A stretch of DNA of 64,000 bases from Alistipes sp. (GCA_017547175.1 JAFYQI010000002.1:1-64000); one strand, 5' to 3'; shown: positions 8,757-18,322, counted from the stretch's first letter. The notes: generated by a model from the sequence alone, not told the origin. Program-made: numbers and translations.

Positions 8757-10124
8757 ATGACGCAAACTATTACAAAAAAAATGAACGACAAATGGTACCT
8801 TCGTTGGGGCGCACTGATTCTCATCGCCTCGATGATGTTCTTTGCCTACATGTTTGTCGATGTAATGTCGCCGCTCAAATCGCTCATCGAGTCGGAGCGC
8901 GGTTGGAGCAGCTCGACCTTCGGAACGTATGCTGCTTCGGAGTACTTCCTGAATGTCTTTGTAGCCTTCCTCATCTTTGCCGGTATTATTCTCGACAAGA
9001 TGGGCATCCGCTTTACGGGTCTGCTGTCGGCTTCGCTGATGGTAATCGGTGCCGGTATCAAGTACATCGGTATCTCGGATTGGTTCCAGGCCACGGAGTT
9101 CTGCGCATGGCTCGGCTCGTGGTGGATCTCGTTCCCCGCAAGCGCCAAGGTTGCTTCGTTTGGTTTCATGATCTTTGGTTGCGGTTGCGAGATGGCCGGT
9201 ACGACCGTTTCGAAGGCTATTGCCAAGTGGTTCGAGGGTAAGGAGATGGCTCTTGCCATGGGTATGGAGATGGCTATCGCACGTCTGGGCGTATTCGCCG
9301 TGATGTGGCTCGCTCCGATGGTATCGGGTTGGTTCGACCAGTCGGTAGTTGCCCCCGTAGCCTTCTGCACCGTACTGCTCATCATAGGTCTTTTGAACTA
9401 CGCCATCTTTGTTCTGATGGATCAGAAGTTCGACAAGGAGCTTATCGCTTCGGGTGAGATGAAGCAGGAGAGCTCGGAGGAGGAGTTCCAGATCAAGGAC
9501 CTGGGCAAGATCTTCTCGTCGAAGATGTTTTGGCTGGTGGCTCTACTCTGCGTACTCTACTACTCGGCTATCTTCCCCTTCCAGCGTTATGCCCCGAACT
9601 TCCTGGAGGTGACGCTCGGCATCGACGCAGAGTCGGCTGCTCGTCTGTTCAGTTGCTTCCCCGTGTTGGCCATGTGCCTCACGCCGTTCCTGGGTGCTCT
9701 ACTCGACTTCAAGGGTAAGGGTGCTACGATGCTGATGGTGGGTGCTGTGATCATGATTGCTTGCCACCTCTCGTTCGCTTTCCTGCTGCCGGCATTCCCG
9801 TCAAAGGCCCTGGCTCTGTTGCTGGTTGTGACGCTCGGCGTATCGTTCTCGTTGGTTCCTGCTGCTTTGTGGCCCTCGGTTCCGAAGATTATCGACTCGA
9901 AGATTCTCGGCTCGGCCTACTGCGTGATCTTCTGGATTCAGAACATCGGTCTCTGCCTCGTACCGCTGCTCATCGGTACGGTACTCGATGCTACGGGCAC
10001 TTATGTAGCTCCGATGGTGATCTTCTCGTCGTTTGGCGTATTGGCCTTCATCATGAGCTTCTACCTCAAGATCGAGGACAAGAAGAAGGGCTACGGCTTG
10101 GAGCTTCCCAATATCAAGAAGTAG
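8757..10124 (+). CDS. MFS transporter, substrate unknown
   Basis: The 455-residue polytopic membrane protein has about 12 hydrophobic segments and an MFS-like loop between TM2 and TM3 (DKMGIRFTG). A charged central loop (residues about 220-250, rich in E and K) separates two six-helix halves, and the C-terminus is basic. Internal glycine-rich helices resemble the OFA/NNP-like carriers common in Bacteroidales, but no motif fixes the substrate. An alternative start at the second Met (8781) is possible. A strong terminator follows. Confidence 0.85.
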   Translation: MTQTITKKMNDKWYLRWGALILIASMMFFAYMFVDVMSPLKSLIESERGWSSSTFGTYAASEYFLNVFVAFLIFAGIILDKMGIRFTGLLSASLMVIGAGIKYIGISDWFQATEFCAWLGSWWISFPASAKVASFGFMIFGCGCEMAGTTVSKAIAKWFEGKEMALAMGMEMAIARLGVFAVMWLAPMVSGWFDQSVVAPVAFCTVLLIIGLLNYAIFVLMDQKFDKELIASGEMKQESSEEEFQIKDLGKIFSSKMFWLVALLCVLYYSAIFPFQRYAPNFLEVTLGIDAESAARLFSCFPVLAMCLTPFLGALLDFKGKGATMLMVGAVIMIACHLSFAFLLPAFPSKALALLLVVTLGVSFSLVPAALWPSVPKIIDSKILGSAYCVIFWIQNIGLCLVPLLIGTVLDATGTYVAPMVIFSSFGVLAFIMSFYLKIEDKKKGYGLELPNIKK

Positions 10125-10148
10125 CCAACAACATAGCATACAACAAAA

Positions 10149-10180
10149 GCGAGGTTGTCTGTCCGGCAACCTCGCTTTCA
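10149..10180 (+). terminator. Bidirectional terminator between the MFS gene and the cysteate synthase gene
   Basis: A perfect 9-bp stem pairs GCGAGGTTG (10149-10157) with CAACCTCGC (10167-10175), with A-rich and T-rich flanks. It lies between convergent genes. Confidence 0.88.
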
Positions 10181-10199
10181 TTTAGGAGAACACTTTACA

Positions 10200-11492
10200 C
10201 TATGCGAACAGAGCCTCCACCTTACTTACTACATCCTCCACATTCGGATTGAGCGGGAATACATGGCTTGGTTTGAGATACCACATCTCGCGCTTCGATT
10301 TAAAGAGTTTCTCACCGCCACCCGTGATATTGAGCATTACAGTAGCCCCCTTCTCAACCTTACCATCAGCAACGGCTTTCATAAGCGAAGCCGTCGCAAC
10401 GGCAGCCGCAGGATGGATATCGATACCCTCCAACTCTTCAAAGAGTTTGGCCGCCTTGCGAGCCTGAGGATTTGTAACAGCCATAATATCACCCTGCGTA
10501 GCTTTCAGAGCATCATACAAGCCACCGACAACGCCATAGGGAGGCTTTCGGTTTGAGAGCACTTTAGCATCGATAATCTCCACGTCGCGACGCGCCTTAT
10601 CATCATCATAAGGCAACATAGCACGTGAATCGGCACGCCATGCATCAAACATCGGCACAAAGGGTGCATTCTGCGAGACGATCAATTTCATCATGTGGTT
10701 ACCATAGCGGCCATCCTCCACCAAACGCATATTGGCCTCCCACGCTGCAATTGCACCCGTACCGCTACCAACGGCCTGAAAATAATAATCAGGAATCCGT
10801 CCAATCGTGGTTGTAGCCGACAAGACAGTCGTTGCCATACCATCACGACGTGCGATATTCTTTGCACCTCCCTCGGCGTAGAAATTCTGTGCTTTCAGAG
10901 CGAGGTCAGAGAGATGAATAGCATCAAAATAGTCACCGCCGGATGCGCAGGCAATCACCTTGACACACGGATTCAGCGGTTCGTCAAACCAAAGCGCATC
11001 GATATTATCGTTCGGAACGACTAATAATAGACGAATGTTGTTGGCCGAACACACCTTGGCAAAAGCTCGTGCTGTATTTCCCGCCGAAGCAACCACCAAC
11101 ACACGTTGCTCATCCTGCTTAGCTCGGCCACACACGGCATAAGCCTCCGTCTCTTTAAACGAACATGTCGTCATCTGGGCACCGATTGACGGATTATAGC
11201 CATTGAACGTAATCCATAGGTTCTCCAATCCGAGGTACTGACCCAATCCTTTACTTTTGTAGGTCACAGGAGCAGCCGAGCCCTTCAACAGATGGCTGAC
11301 AGGGAGCCAATCGCAGAACTTATAAAGGCCATACTCGTCCCCCTTCACTTCCAGTTGCTTATTGGCATAGTGGGCACGGATGAGCGAGGGACACGTACAT
11401 TCACGGTCTGCCAACGTCCAACCCTCATCGTTAAATTCATGACCCGAGGCCACACAGATAAGCGTATATTCGGTAGGTTTAAAGTTTTCCAT
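10200..11492 (-). CDS. Cysteate synthase-like PLP enzyme (threonine synthase paralogue)
   Basis: This fold-type II PLP enzyme of 430 residues resembles threonine synthase. Its PLP lysine lies in CSFKETEA (Lys113) rather than the SFKDR of true threonine synthases, and it has FNGYNPSIGA just before. A phosphate-binding ASAGNTARAF loop spans about 135-144 and a GGG loop is near 405. These match the cysteate synthase family as I know it, which converts O-phosphoserine and sulfite to L-cysteate. In Alistipes and Odoribacter, cysteate is condensed with acyl chains to make capnine-type sulfonolipids. The start at 11492 is chosen because upstream residues are unlike the family. It lies 28 bp behind an nspC remnant and is probably cotranscribed with it. 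A divergent threonine synthase is the main alternative. Confidence 0.72.
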   Translation of the reverse strand: MENFKPTEYTLICVASGHEFNDEGWTLADRECTCPSLIRAHYANKQLEVKGDEYGLYKFCDWLPVSHLLKGSAAPVTYKSKGLGQYLGLENLWITFNGYNPSIGAQMTTCSFKETEAYAVCGRAKQDEQRVLVVASAGNTARAFAKVCSANNIRLLLVVPNDNIDALWFDEPLNPCVKVIACASGGDYFDAIHLSDLALKAQNFYAEGGAKNIARRDGMATTVLSATTTIGRIPDYYFQAVGSGTGAIAAWEANMRLVEDGRYGNHMMKLIVSQNAPFVPMFDAWRADSRAMLPYDDDKARRDVEIIDAKVLSNRKPPYGVVGGLYDALKATQGDIMAVTNPQARKAAKLFEELEGIDIHPAAAVATASLMKAVADGKVEKGATVMLNITGGGEKLFKSKREMWYLKPSHVFPLNPNVEDVVSKVEALFA

Positions 11493-11520
11493 GAGGTTAT
11501 CTTTTGAGTTTTGTTGTGGA

Positions 11521-11757
11521 TTATCCCATACGATTTTTATAATCTTCGTAACCAAATTCGCGTACAAGGTCAATTGTCCCATCACGACGGGCGATAGCAA
11601 TTGCAGGGTGCGAGACTCCGTTAAACATAGTGGTCTTAACCATCGTATAGTGAATCATATCTTCAAAAACGATACGGTCTCCCACCTTTGGATTTTGATC
11701 AAGCAACCGCTCATCTAACAGATAGGTCGGTGAGGGCACTCGCGAAAAATCAATCAT
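11521..11757 (-). pseudogene. nspC: Internally deleted carboxynorspermidine decarboxylase (nspC remnant)
   Basis: The 78-residue frame starts with the N-terminus typical of fold-III PLP decarboxylases (VPSPTYLLDERLL, residues 6-18). It jumps within a few residues to the extreme C-terminus of NspC (GDRIVFEDMIHYTMVKTT, then FNGV and a final FGYEDYKNR). Full-length NspC is about 380 residues, so about 300 residues, including the PLP lysine and barrel, are missing while the frame is kept. It cannot be a working decarboxylase. It keeps a promoter-like box upstream and lies 28 bp before the cysteate synthase-like gene, so it may survive as a leader ORF. An assembly collapse is the alternative explanation. 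Confidence 0.75.
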
Positions 11758-11785
11758 CTTTACAATCAATGTGTCACTAATTATG

Positions 11786-11793
11786 CAAAAATA
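11786..11793 (-). promoter_or_regulatory. Putative -7 box (TATTTTTG) for the nspC remnant and cysteate synthase gene
   Basis: A TAnnTTTG match on the minus strand lies 29 bases before the nspC remnant start. No other good box lies closer to the cysteate synthase gene. Confidence 0.5.
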
Positions 11794-11934
11794 AAAAAAT
11801 CTACCCAATTCAACACCTCATTGCATCGACACGCAGAAGAAATAGGTATTTATACTTATCGAGCATATAGTTCAATCAAAGCAGGCACTTTATTTGTAGG
11901 GTAAACGAACGTACCTGTTTTATACAACCACACT

Positions 11935-12477
11935 ATGAAACGATTTTTAGTAATCTTATCGGCACTGCTGCTACTTGTGGCAGCCATGAGTGTCGTCGGG
12001 CAAAAGAGTCGTCTTTCGCCCAAAGAGGAACGTCGTGAAGTACGCGAAAAACGTCGTGCTCAACGGTTGGCCGATTACGAAAAGATGATGGATTCAATCG
12101 TCCTTTCACACAACTTTCAATTTAATCCCCAGACCATGCAACGTCAACCGGCCGGTCCGATGCGAAATATTCTCAATCCCGAATACAGTGTCGGAATTTG
12201 GGGCACAGTGGCCGATATCTGTCTGCCCTACATCAAGGGCTATACGCCACCCTACTATGTCACCATTCTGAACTATACGATCCCCTCGCTCGAAAATTTT
12301 GTCACTGAGCAGACTCAGGAGGGATGGTTGGTAAGTTTTCAGTCATCACTCTTTTCAGGATCGACCTATACATTTCTTTTTGAGATCTATTCGCGAACTG
12401 GCGGCGCAACGCTGACCATCAAAAATCCATGGTACAACGACGTTCAATACAGCGGTACTATTACGCAACTGTATTAA
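11935..12477 (+). CDS. DUF4251-like exported protein
   Basis: The 180-residue protein has a signal peptide (MKRFLVILSALLLLVAAMSV) and a very basic, coiled stretch (residues about 25-45, rich in KEERREVREKRR). The beta-rich C-terminal half contains IWGTVADICLPYIKGYTPPY. This layout matches DUF4251 proteins of Bacteroidales, which have no known function. It is divergent from the nspC remnant and convergent with ispF, 24 bp apart. Confidence 0.75.
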   Translation: MKRFLVILSALLLLVAAMSVVGQKSRLSPKEERREVREKRRAQRLADYEKMMDSIVLSHNFQFNPQTMQRQPAGPMRNILNPEYSVGIWGTVADICLPYIKGYTPPYYVTILNYTIPSLENFVTEQTQEGWLVSFQSSLFSGSTYTFLFEIYSRTGGATLTIKNPWYNDVQYSGTITQLY

Positions 12478-12501
12478 CCTATCAGATAAGCTATTGCCCG
12501 T

Positions 12502-12981
12502 CTATTGTTGGTATATCAGGGCAACGGCACTGACTGAAACACCCTCTTCGCGACCTTCGAAACCAAGATGCTCTGTGGTGGTGGCTTTGACCGATACACG
12601 GTCATCGTCCACACCCATTGCATCGGCCATAGCATGACGCATCTCGTCGATATAGGGACGTAATTTAGGGCGCTGCATACGAATCGTACAATCGACGTTC
12701 CCAATCGCATAACCCTTCTCCTTCAGCAGGTCCACTACGCGACGAAGCAGAATTTTCGAATCAATGCCGCCAAATTCGGCCGACGTATCGGGAAAGTGCA
12801 GGCCTATATCACCCAGGGCTGCAGCCCCAAGCAAAGCATCACAGACGGCATGAATTGCCACATCACCATCCGAGTGTGCCACAAAGCCTTTCGAGGAGGG
12901 AATCTCTACTCCACCCAACACCAAACGCAACCCTTCGCGCATGGCGTGTACATCATAACCATGTCCGATTCTGAAATTCAT
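12502..12981 (-). CDS. ispF: 2-C-methyl-D-erythritol 2,4-cyclodiphosphate synthase
   Basis: IspF makes the cyclic diphosphate in the non-mevalonate isoprenoid pathway. The 159 residues show the zinc ligands Asp10 and His12 in GYDVHAM and His44 in VAIHAVCDALLGA, plus the conserved AHSDGD and DIGLHFPDT segments and a late SVKATTTEHLGFEG motif. Length is standard for this trimeric enzyme. It starts 11 bp after the uvrA stop, so it is probably cotranscribed with uvrA. Confidence 0.97.
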   Translation of the reverse strand: MNFRIGHGYDVHAMREGLRLVLGGVEIPSSKGFVAHSDGDVAIHAVCDALLGAAALGDIGLHFPDTSAEFGGIDSKILLRRVVDLLKEKGYAIGNVDCTIRMQRPKLRPYIDEMRHAMADAMGVDDDRVSVKATTTEHLGFEGREEGVSVSAVALIYQQ

Positions 12982-12992
12982 TGTTTCTATCT

Positions 12993-15812
12993 TTAGAGGC
13001 CCATCTCCTTCAAGAAACGGCCTGTATAACTCGCCTCACATTGTGCCACTTCATGCGGGGTACCCGTAGCCACTATCGTACCACCTGCAGCACCTCCTTC
13101 GGGGCCAATATCAATCAAATGGTCGGCAACCTTCACCACATCCAGATTGTGTTCGATGACAATCACCGTATTGCCGCGATCAACCAACTTATTGAGCACC
13201 TCCAACAGAATGCGCACATCTTCGAAATGCAGACCTGTGGTCGGCTCATCCAAAATATAAAGCGTACGCCCCGTATCGGTCTTCGCCAATTCGGAAGACA
13301 GTTTAATGCGCTGGCTCTCACCGCCCGAAAGCGTCGTACAAGGCTGACCAAGCGTCAGGTAACCCAGGCCCACATCTTGAATCGCTTTCAGTTTCTGGTA
13401 GATCGACGGTACAGCCTCGAAAAATTCGGCGGCCATATTGACCGTCATATTCAGTACATCGTTGATCGACTTACCCTTGTACTTCACCTCCAACGTCTCG
13501 CGATTATAACGATTACCGCCACACGCCTTACAACGCACATAGACATCCGGAAGGAAGTTCATCTCAATCGTCTGCACACCCGCGCCACGACACTCTTCAC
13601 ATCGACCTCCACGCACGTTGAACGAGAAATGTCCCGCTTTGTAGCCACGCATCTGGGCATCGGGGGTCTTTTCGAAGAGCTTACGAATATCGGTAAAGAG
13701 GTTCGAATAAGTAGCCGGATTACTACGAGGCGTACGGCCAATCGGCGACTGATCCACCACAACAAGTTTATCAATCAACTCGATTCCTTCGATGGCATCG
13801 TAGGCCAACGGACGGTCAAGCGATCGGTACAGTTTTTGGCTCAATATCGGACGTAAGGTCTCGTTTACAAGGGTTGATTTACCCGAACCGCTGACTCCCG
13901 TCACACAGATTAACTTACCCAACGGGAAATCGACATCAACCCCTTTGAGGTTATTACCCTTTGCTCCACGAATCGTAATCACTTCACCTGACCCTGATCG
14001 TGGTTCGGCAGGGATTTCAATTCGACGGCGGCCTGTCAGATAATCGGCCGTCATCGAGTCAGCCTTCACGATCGCCTCATAATTACCGGCTGCAACAATA
14101 CGGCCACCCTTACGACCCGCCTTGGGTCCTACATCGACGATATAATCGGCAGCACGCATCATCTCCTCATCGTGCTCAACCACAATAACCGAATTTCCGG
14201 CATCGCGCAAATCTTTCAAGCTACGAATCAGTCGTTGGTTATCTCGCTGATGCAGACCAATCGAAGGCTCATCGAGAATATAGAGCACATTCACGAGTTT
14301 TGAGCCAATCTGGGTTGCCAGACGGATACGTTGGCTCTCGCCTCCCGACAGCGTTCGAGATGCTCGATCAAGCGACAAATAGCCCAATCCCACATCGACC
14401 AAAAAGCGCAGACGTTCGCGAATCTCTTTGACGATCTCGCGTGCTATCAGTTGCTCTTTCTGATCCATCCGTTCCTCGATATGCTCCATCCAAGCCGAGA
14501 ATTCGAGAATTGACATCGCCGACAGATCCGCGATATTTTCATTCCCGATACGGAAGTGTAATGCCTCATCTTTGAGACGTAATCCGCCACAGGCTGAACA
14601 CTTCTGATAGGCCAAAAATTGGCCACGCCACTTCTGCCCCTTTTTCGAATCTTCATCCTCCGTACGATCAATGTATTCGGCAACTCCTTCCCACTGCAAG
14701 AACTGAATCCCACCCACGGGTGCACTAAAGCGGCCAAGATCGACCGTGAGCGGCTCTGAATCACCATAGAGCACCGACTTCAAAGCACTCTCCGACAAGG
14801 TCTCCACAGGGTCATCCAACGTAAAATCGTGCCGATGTCCCAACATCTCCAACATCGCAAAGGTGATGTTATTGCGATATTTCCCTAAGGGTTCTATTGC
14901 ACCTTCACGAATCGACTTATGCGGATCGGGAATAATCTTCTCAAGGTCAAAAACCGCCTCCTCTCCCAAACCGTTACAATGAGGACACGCGCCCTTTGGA
15001 GAGTTAAACGAGAAGGTATGAGGAGCTGGATCCTCGAAGGCTACACCCGTCGAGGGACACATCAGATGGCGCGAATAGTAACGCTGTTCGTTGGTACCAT
15101 AGTCATAGACCGACATCGTACCCTTACCTTGACGCATCGCCTCTTTCAAGGAGGTCATAATACGATCCGAGGACTCCTCAGTCACACGAAGGCGATCTAC
15201 CACCAAATCAATCGTATGGGTTTTGTAGCGATCGAGGCGCATGCCGGCCTGAAATTCACGTATTTCGCCATCAATACGGGCATAGAGATAGCCCTTTTTG
15301 GCCAAAGAATCGAAAAGTTCGCGATAATGACCCTTGCGACCTTGAACTACGGGAGCCATCAAGGCAATCTTACGACCAGCAAAGCTCTCGCCGATCAACT
15401 CTGCAATGCGATCATCGGTGTAATGCACCATTCGTTCACCCGTAATGGGTGAATAGGCACGTGACGCTCGCGCAAACAGCAGGCGTAAGAAATCGTTGAT
15501 CTCGGTTACCGTACCCACAGTAGAACGAGGATTTTTATTCGTAGTCTTCTGCTCGATAGCCACCACAGGACTCAAGCCGGTGATCTTATCGACATCAGGA
15601 CGCTCCATCGCCCCCACGAAATGGCGGGCATAGGCCGATAGAGTCTCCATATAGCGACGTTGACCTTCGGCATAGATGGTATCAAAGGCCAACGAGGATT
15701 TACCCGATCCGGAAAGTCCTGTCACAACCACCAATTGGTTACGCGGAATCTCGAGATCGACATTCTTCAAATTGTGCACTCTGGCACCCAATATCTGAAT
15801 TTTATCCTGCAT
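12993..15812 (-). CDS. uvrA: UvrABC excinuclease subunit A
   Basis: UvrA recognises bulky DNA lesions and loads UvrB. From the ATG at 15812 the protein is 939 residues, the usual length. It has Walker A GLSGSGKS at about residues 32-39 and a second GVSGSGKST near 640. It carries zinc-finger cysteine pairs ([11 protein letters not shown] and [10 protein letters not shown] regions) and two LSGGESQRI signatures. An upstream in-frame start at 15968 is rejected because it would run through the cvfB promoter and add 52 residues unlike UvrA. A TATCTTTG box lies at 15871-15878. ispF follows. Confidence 0.97.
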   Translation of the reverse strand: MQDKIQILGARVHNLKNVDLEIPRNQLVVVTGLSGSGKSSLAFDTIYAEGQRRYMETLSAYARHFVGAMERPDVDKITGLSPVVAIEQKTTNKNPRSTVGTVTEINDFLRLLFARASRAYSPITGERMVHYTDDRIAELIGESFAGRKIALMAPVVQGRKGHYRELFDSLAKKGYLYARIDGEIREFQAGMRLDRYKTHTIDLVVDRLRVTEESSDRIMTSLKEAMRQGKGTMSVYDYGTNEQRYYSRHLMCPSTGVAFEDPAPHTFSFNSPKGACPHCNGLGEEAVFDLEKIIPDPHKSIREGAIEPLGKYRNNITFAMLEMLGHRHDFTLDDPVETLSESALKSVLYGDSEPLTVDLGRFSAPVGGIQFLQWEGVAEYIDRTEDEDSKKGQKWRGQFLAYQKCSACGGLRLKDEALHFRIGNENIADLSAMSILEFSAWMEHIEERMDQKEQLIAREIVKEIRERLRFLVDVGLGYLSLDRASRTLSGGESQRIRLATQIGSKLVNVLYILDEPSIGLHQRDNQRLIRSLKDLRDAGNSVIVVEHDEEMMRAADYIVDVGPKAGRKGGRIVAAGNYEAIVKADSMTADYLTGRRRIEIPAEPRSGSGEVITIRGAKGNNLKGVDVDFPLGKLICVTGVSGSGKSTLVNETLRPILSQKLYRSLDRPLAYDAIEGIELIDKLVVVDQSPIGRTPRSNPATYSNLFTDIRKLFEKTPDAQMRGYKAGHFSFNVRGGRCEECRGAGVQTIEMNFLPDVYVRCKACGGNRYNRETLEVKYKGKSINDVLNMTVNMAAEFFEAVPSIYQKLKAIQDVGLGYLTLGQPCTTLSGGESQRIKLSSELAKTDTGRTLYILDEPTTGLHFEDVRILLEVLNKLVDRGNTVIVIEHNLDVVKVADHLIDIGPEGGAAGGTIVATGTPHEVAQCEASYTGRFLKEMGL

Positions 15813-15870
15813 GGTCTCTACATAAACGGTTCCCCGTGCTGCATATTGTCCGGCGGAAGGGGTGAATATG

Positions 15871-15878
15871 CAAAGATA
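15871..15878 (-). promoter_or_regulatory. Putative -7 box (TATCTTTG) for uvrA-ispF
   Basis: A perfect TAnnTTTG match on the minus strand lies 59 bases before the uvrA ATG and faces the cvfB promoter. Confidence 0.6.
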
Positions 15879-15933
15879 CAACTCTTCTTGCGAAATGAGT
15901 ACGCCGAGCAGGGAGTTTTTCAAGAAAAATCTG

Positions 15934-15941
15934 TACCTTTG
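15934..15941 (+). promoter_or_regulatory. Putative -7 box (TACCTTTG) for cvfB and downstream genes
   Basis: A perfect TAnnTTTG match ends 13 bases before the first candidate ATG, which gives a very short leader. Confidence 0.6.
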
Positions 15942-15954
15942 CGATAAATTAGAA

Positions 15955-16797
15955 ATGACTATGCTCAAAGCCGGACGTAATTATACCCTTAAAGTGAGCC
16001 GTATCTCGGAATTCGGTCTCTATCTGCAAGACGAGGAGGGGCAGGAGGTACTGCTCCCCAACCGCTATACTTCGCTCAGCGACCAGGTGGGCGACGAGAA
16101 GGAGGTCTTTATCTATCACGACTCGGAAGATCGCCTCGTAGCCACTACCGAGACACCTACGATTCGCGTAGGCGAAGTAGCCTATTTGAAGGTAGTTGAC
16201 AAGACTGTTCACGGTGCGTTCCTCGATTGGGGTTTGCACGGCAAGGATCTCTTTTTACCAAATCGCAACCAACAAGGTGGTATCTTTGCCGGCCACAGCT
16301 ATGTAGTCTACGCCTATGAGGACAGCATCACGGGGCGTTGTGTCGCATCGAATAAGCTCAAAAGTTTTATCGACAACGAGGTTATTTCGGTCAAGGTACG
16401 TGACGAGGTAGACATCCTTGTTGCTTCTGAATCGCCAATCGGTTTCCGTGTAGTCATCAACAACCGTCACTGGGGTATGATCTACCGCAACCAACTCTTC
16501 CGCCCGGTCCAAATTGGTGATCGCATGAAGGGTTATGTACGTCGCATCACAGAGGATAATCGTATCGATATCAGCCTCCAACAACAAGGCTATCGCCAAG
16601 TTCAAGATTCAGCGGTAACGCTACGCGACCTGCTCCAGGCCAACGGAGGTTTCCTGCCGCTGAACGACAACAGTGACCCGCAGGAGGTGGCCCGCATGAC
16701 GCAGATGAGCAAGAAAGTATTCAAGCGTTCGGTGGGCATGCTGCTCAAGAGCGGCGAGGTTGAAATGACGGAGGAGGGTATTAAACTCATACGCTAA
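15955..16797 (+). CDS. cvfB: CvfB-like S1 RNA-binding protein
   Basis: The 280-residue protein carries tandem S1-like OB folds (residues about 5-60, 65-130 and 145-215) and a C-terminal winged-helix-like segment. Landmarks are SEFGLYLQDEEG, GAFLDWGLHGKDLFLP and a terminal KKVFKRSVGMLLKSGEV motif. This is the CvfB/YitL architecture, proteins that bind RNA and influence expression of virulence or stress genes in Firmicutes; the target here is unknown. Starts at 15955 and 15961 are both possible. Its TAA overlaps the next ATG by one base (TAATG), so translation of the methyltransferase is probably coupled. Confidence 0.87.
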   Translation: MTMLKAGRNYTLKVSRISEFGLYLQDEEGQEVLLPNRYTSLSDQVGDEKEVFIYHDSEDRLVATTETPTIRVGEVAYLKVVDKTVHGAFLDWGLHGKDLFLPNRNQQGGIFAGHSYVVYAYEDSITGRCVASNKLKSFIDNEVISVKVRDEVDILVASESPIGFRVVINNRHWGMIYRNQLFRPVQIGDRMKGYVRRITEDNRIDISLQQQGYRQVQDSAVTLRDLLQANGGFLPLNDNSDPQEVARMTQMSKKVFKRSVGMLLKSGEVEMTEEGIKLIR

Positions 16798-17564
16798 TGG
16801 CAACGCTTCAAACGGCAGAACGCGTATCGCGCGAAGCATCCGATAATTTCGTCTTTCAGCGTTCGATCCTGGCCTATCACGAGGCTGCAAAGCGAGTATC
16901 AGGCGATGTATTGGAGATCGGAACCGGATCCGGATACGGCATTGAGGTCATTGCACCCCACACGCACCGATTCATTACGGTCGATAAATTCATGGCTCCC
17001 CTCAAAGAGGCTCTTCCTGACAATGTCGAGTGCCGACAAGCCACTGTACCGCCCCTACCCTTTGCATCGGAGAGTTTCGACTACATCATCTCCTTCCAGG
17101 TTATTGAGCATATCGAGGATGACATCGCCTTTGTTCGCGAATTGCATCGCGTTTTGCGTCCGGGTGGCAAGGTCATTATCTCAACACCGAACGCCCCCAT
17201 GTCACTCACCCGCAATCCATGGCATGTGCGCGAATATCGTGCCGACGAGTTAGACAAACTCTTCAGTAATTGCTTCGACGAGATTTGCATCGAAGGTGTG
17301 ATCGGAAACGAGGCGGTAGCTGACTACTACGAGCGTAATCGAAAAAGCGTGCAACGCATCACCCGTTGGGATATTCTCGACCTGCAACATCGTCTGCCGC
17401 GTTGGATGCTTCAGATTCCTTATGACATTTTAAACCGCATCAATCGCCGCAAATTATTGGCAGCAGCCCCCGAAGCTACAGCTGCAATTCGCATGAAAGA
17501 TTATCAACTCTCACCTTCGACCGAGAAGAGTTTCGATCTCTTTTTAATGGCCACCAAACGATGA
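16797..17564 (+). CDS. Class I SAM-dependent methyltransferase
   Basis: The 255-residue protein has the glycine-rich SAM-binding motif LEIGTGSGYGIEVI near residue 40, an acidic end of beta2 (VDKF) and the IISFQVIEHIEDD / LRPGGKVIISTPN pair typical of methyltransferase type 11 enzymes. The family includes small-molecule and lipid methylases; the substrate is not deducible. It overlaps cvfB by one base and the HAD gene by four bases, so all three form a coupled operon. Confidence 0.85.
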   Translation: MATLQTAERVSREASDNFVFQRSILAYHEAAKRVSGDVLEIGTGSGYGIEVIAPHTHRFITVDKFMAPLKEALPDNVECRQATVPPLPFASESFDYIISFQVIEHIEDDIAFVRELHRVLRPGGKVIISTPNAPMSLTRNPWHVREYRADELDKLFSNCFDEICIEGVIGNEAVADYYERNRKSVQRITRWDILDLQHRLPRWMLQIPYDILNRINRRKLLAAAPEATAAIRMKDYQLSPSTEKSFDLFLMATKR

Positions 17565-18157
17565 AAAACATAGTCTTTGACCTCGGTGGCGTTGTCTTTA
17601 TGCGCGACCCGAAGAAGTGCACCGAGGATTTCTTGAACTTCTTCAGCTTTGTGCGTCTGGAGCAGATGCCCCACTTCTGGAACGAGTATGACCGAGGCAC
17701 GCTCTCGATCGACGAGGTGAAGGAGGAGCTCTGTCGCTACCACAACTGCGATCGAGCCAAGGTTGACGAGTACCTGCGTTTGGCCATCGATAAGCAGGAG
17801 GTCATCGCCCCTACCGAACGGCTGATCGAGCAGCTGAAAAAGGCGGGCTATCGCCTCTATGTACTTTCGAACATGTCGAAGGAGTTCATCGCTTTCCTGC
17901 GCCAAGTGCCCGTCTATCGCCACTTTGACGGTGAGGTCGTCTCATGCGAAGAAGGCGTGTGCAAGCCCGAAAAGGAGATCTATCAACTCCTGCTCGAGCG
18001 CTACGACCTGAACCCACAGGAGACCCTCTTTATCGACGATCGTAAGGAAAACATCGAGGCCGCCGAGCAGGTGGGCATCACAGGCTTCCACTTCAACCGC
18101 AAGGATATCGCGGGAACGATCGGCGAACTGCGTTCGCAATTAAAAATTAAGAATTAA
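17561..18157 (+). CDS. HAD-family phosphatase (YihX-like)
   Basis: The 198-residue protein starts with the HAD motif I variant FDLGGVVF, has motif II LSNMS near residue 105, Lys in VCKPEKEIY (motif III) and FIDDRKENIEAA (motif IV). A helical cap lies between motifs I and II. HAD subclass IA members of this type act on sugar phosphates or similar small molecules. In motif I the second Asp is replaced by Gly, as in the YihX group. It overlaps the methyltransferase stop by ATGA. A large inverted repeat and a terminator follow. Confidence 0.85.
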   Translation: MKNIVFDLGGVVFMRDPKKCTEDFLNFFSFVRLEQMPHFWNEYDRGTLSIDEVKEELCRYHNCDRAKVDEYLRLAIDKQEVIAPTERLIEQLKKAGYRLYVLSNMSKEFIAFLRQVPVYRHFDGEVVSCEEGVCKPEKEIYQLLLERYDLNPQETLFIDDRKENIEAAEQVGITGFHFNRKDIAGTIGELRSQLKIKN

Positions 18158-18272
18158 AGGTTACTAAAGGCGACTAAAGGGAATTAAGGCGTGAAGGGAA
18201 ATCCTTTGCGCTTTTTTTGCGTTCTCGCCCTTTCCGCCCTTTCCACCCTTATCGCCCTTTAGTAACCTTTAG
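18155..18272 (+). repeat. Large TAAAGG-rich inverted repeat
   Basis: The left arm (18155-18181, TTAAAGGTTACTAAAGG and on) pairs with the right arm (18246-18272, CCCTTTAGTAACCTTTA), leaving a loop of about 64 bases rich in CCCTTTCCG units. The pattern is of short iterated TAAAGG/CCTTTA words. It overlaps the HAD stop codon. Confidence 0.7.
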
Positions 18273-18289
18273 CTACCTTTATTATATAT

Positions 18290-18322
18290 AAAAACCGGCC
18301 GTCAGCGCAACGACCGGTTTTT
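18290..18322 (+). terminator. Terminator of the cvfB-methyltransferase-HAD operon
   Basis: AAAAACCGG (18290-18298) pairs with CCGGTTTTT (18314-18322), with a further CGT/ACG pairing above one mismatch and a 7-base loop. Confidence 0.82.

Noticed and set aside
10200-11492. Plain threonine synthase
   Set aside because: The PLP lysine motif and the FNGYNPSIGA segment fit cysteate synthase better, but threonine synthase is kept as the alternative.
15813-15968. N-terminal extension of uvrA by 52 residues
   Set aside because: It crosses the cvfB promoter and the uvrA -7 box and has no resemblance to UvrA, whose normal N-terminus begins at 15812.
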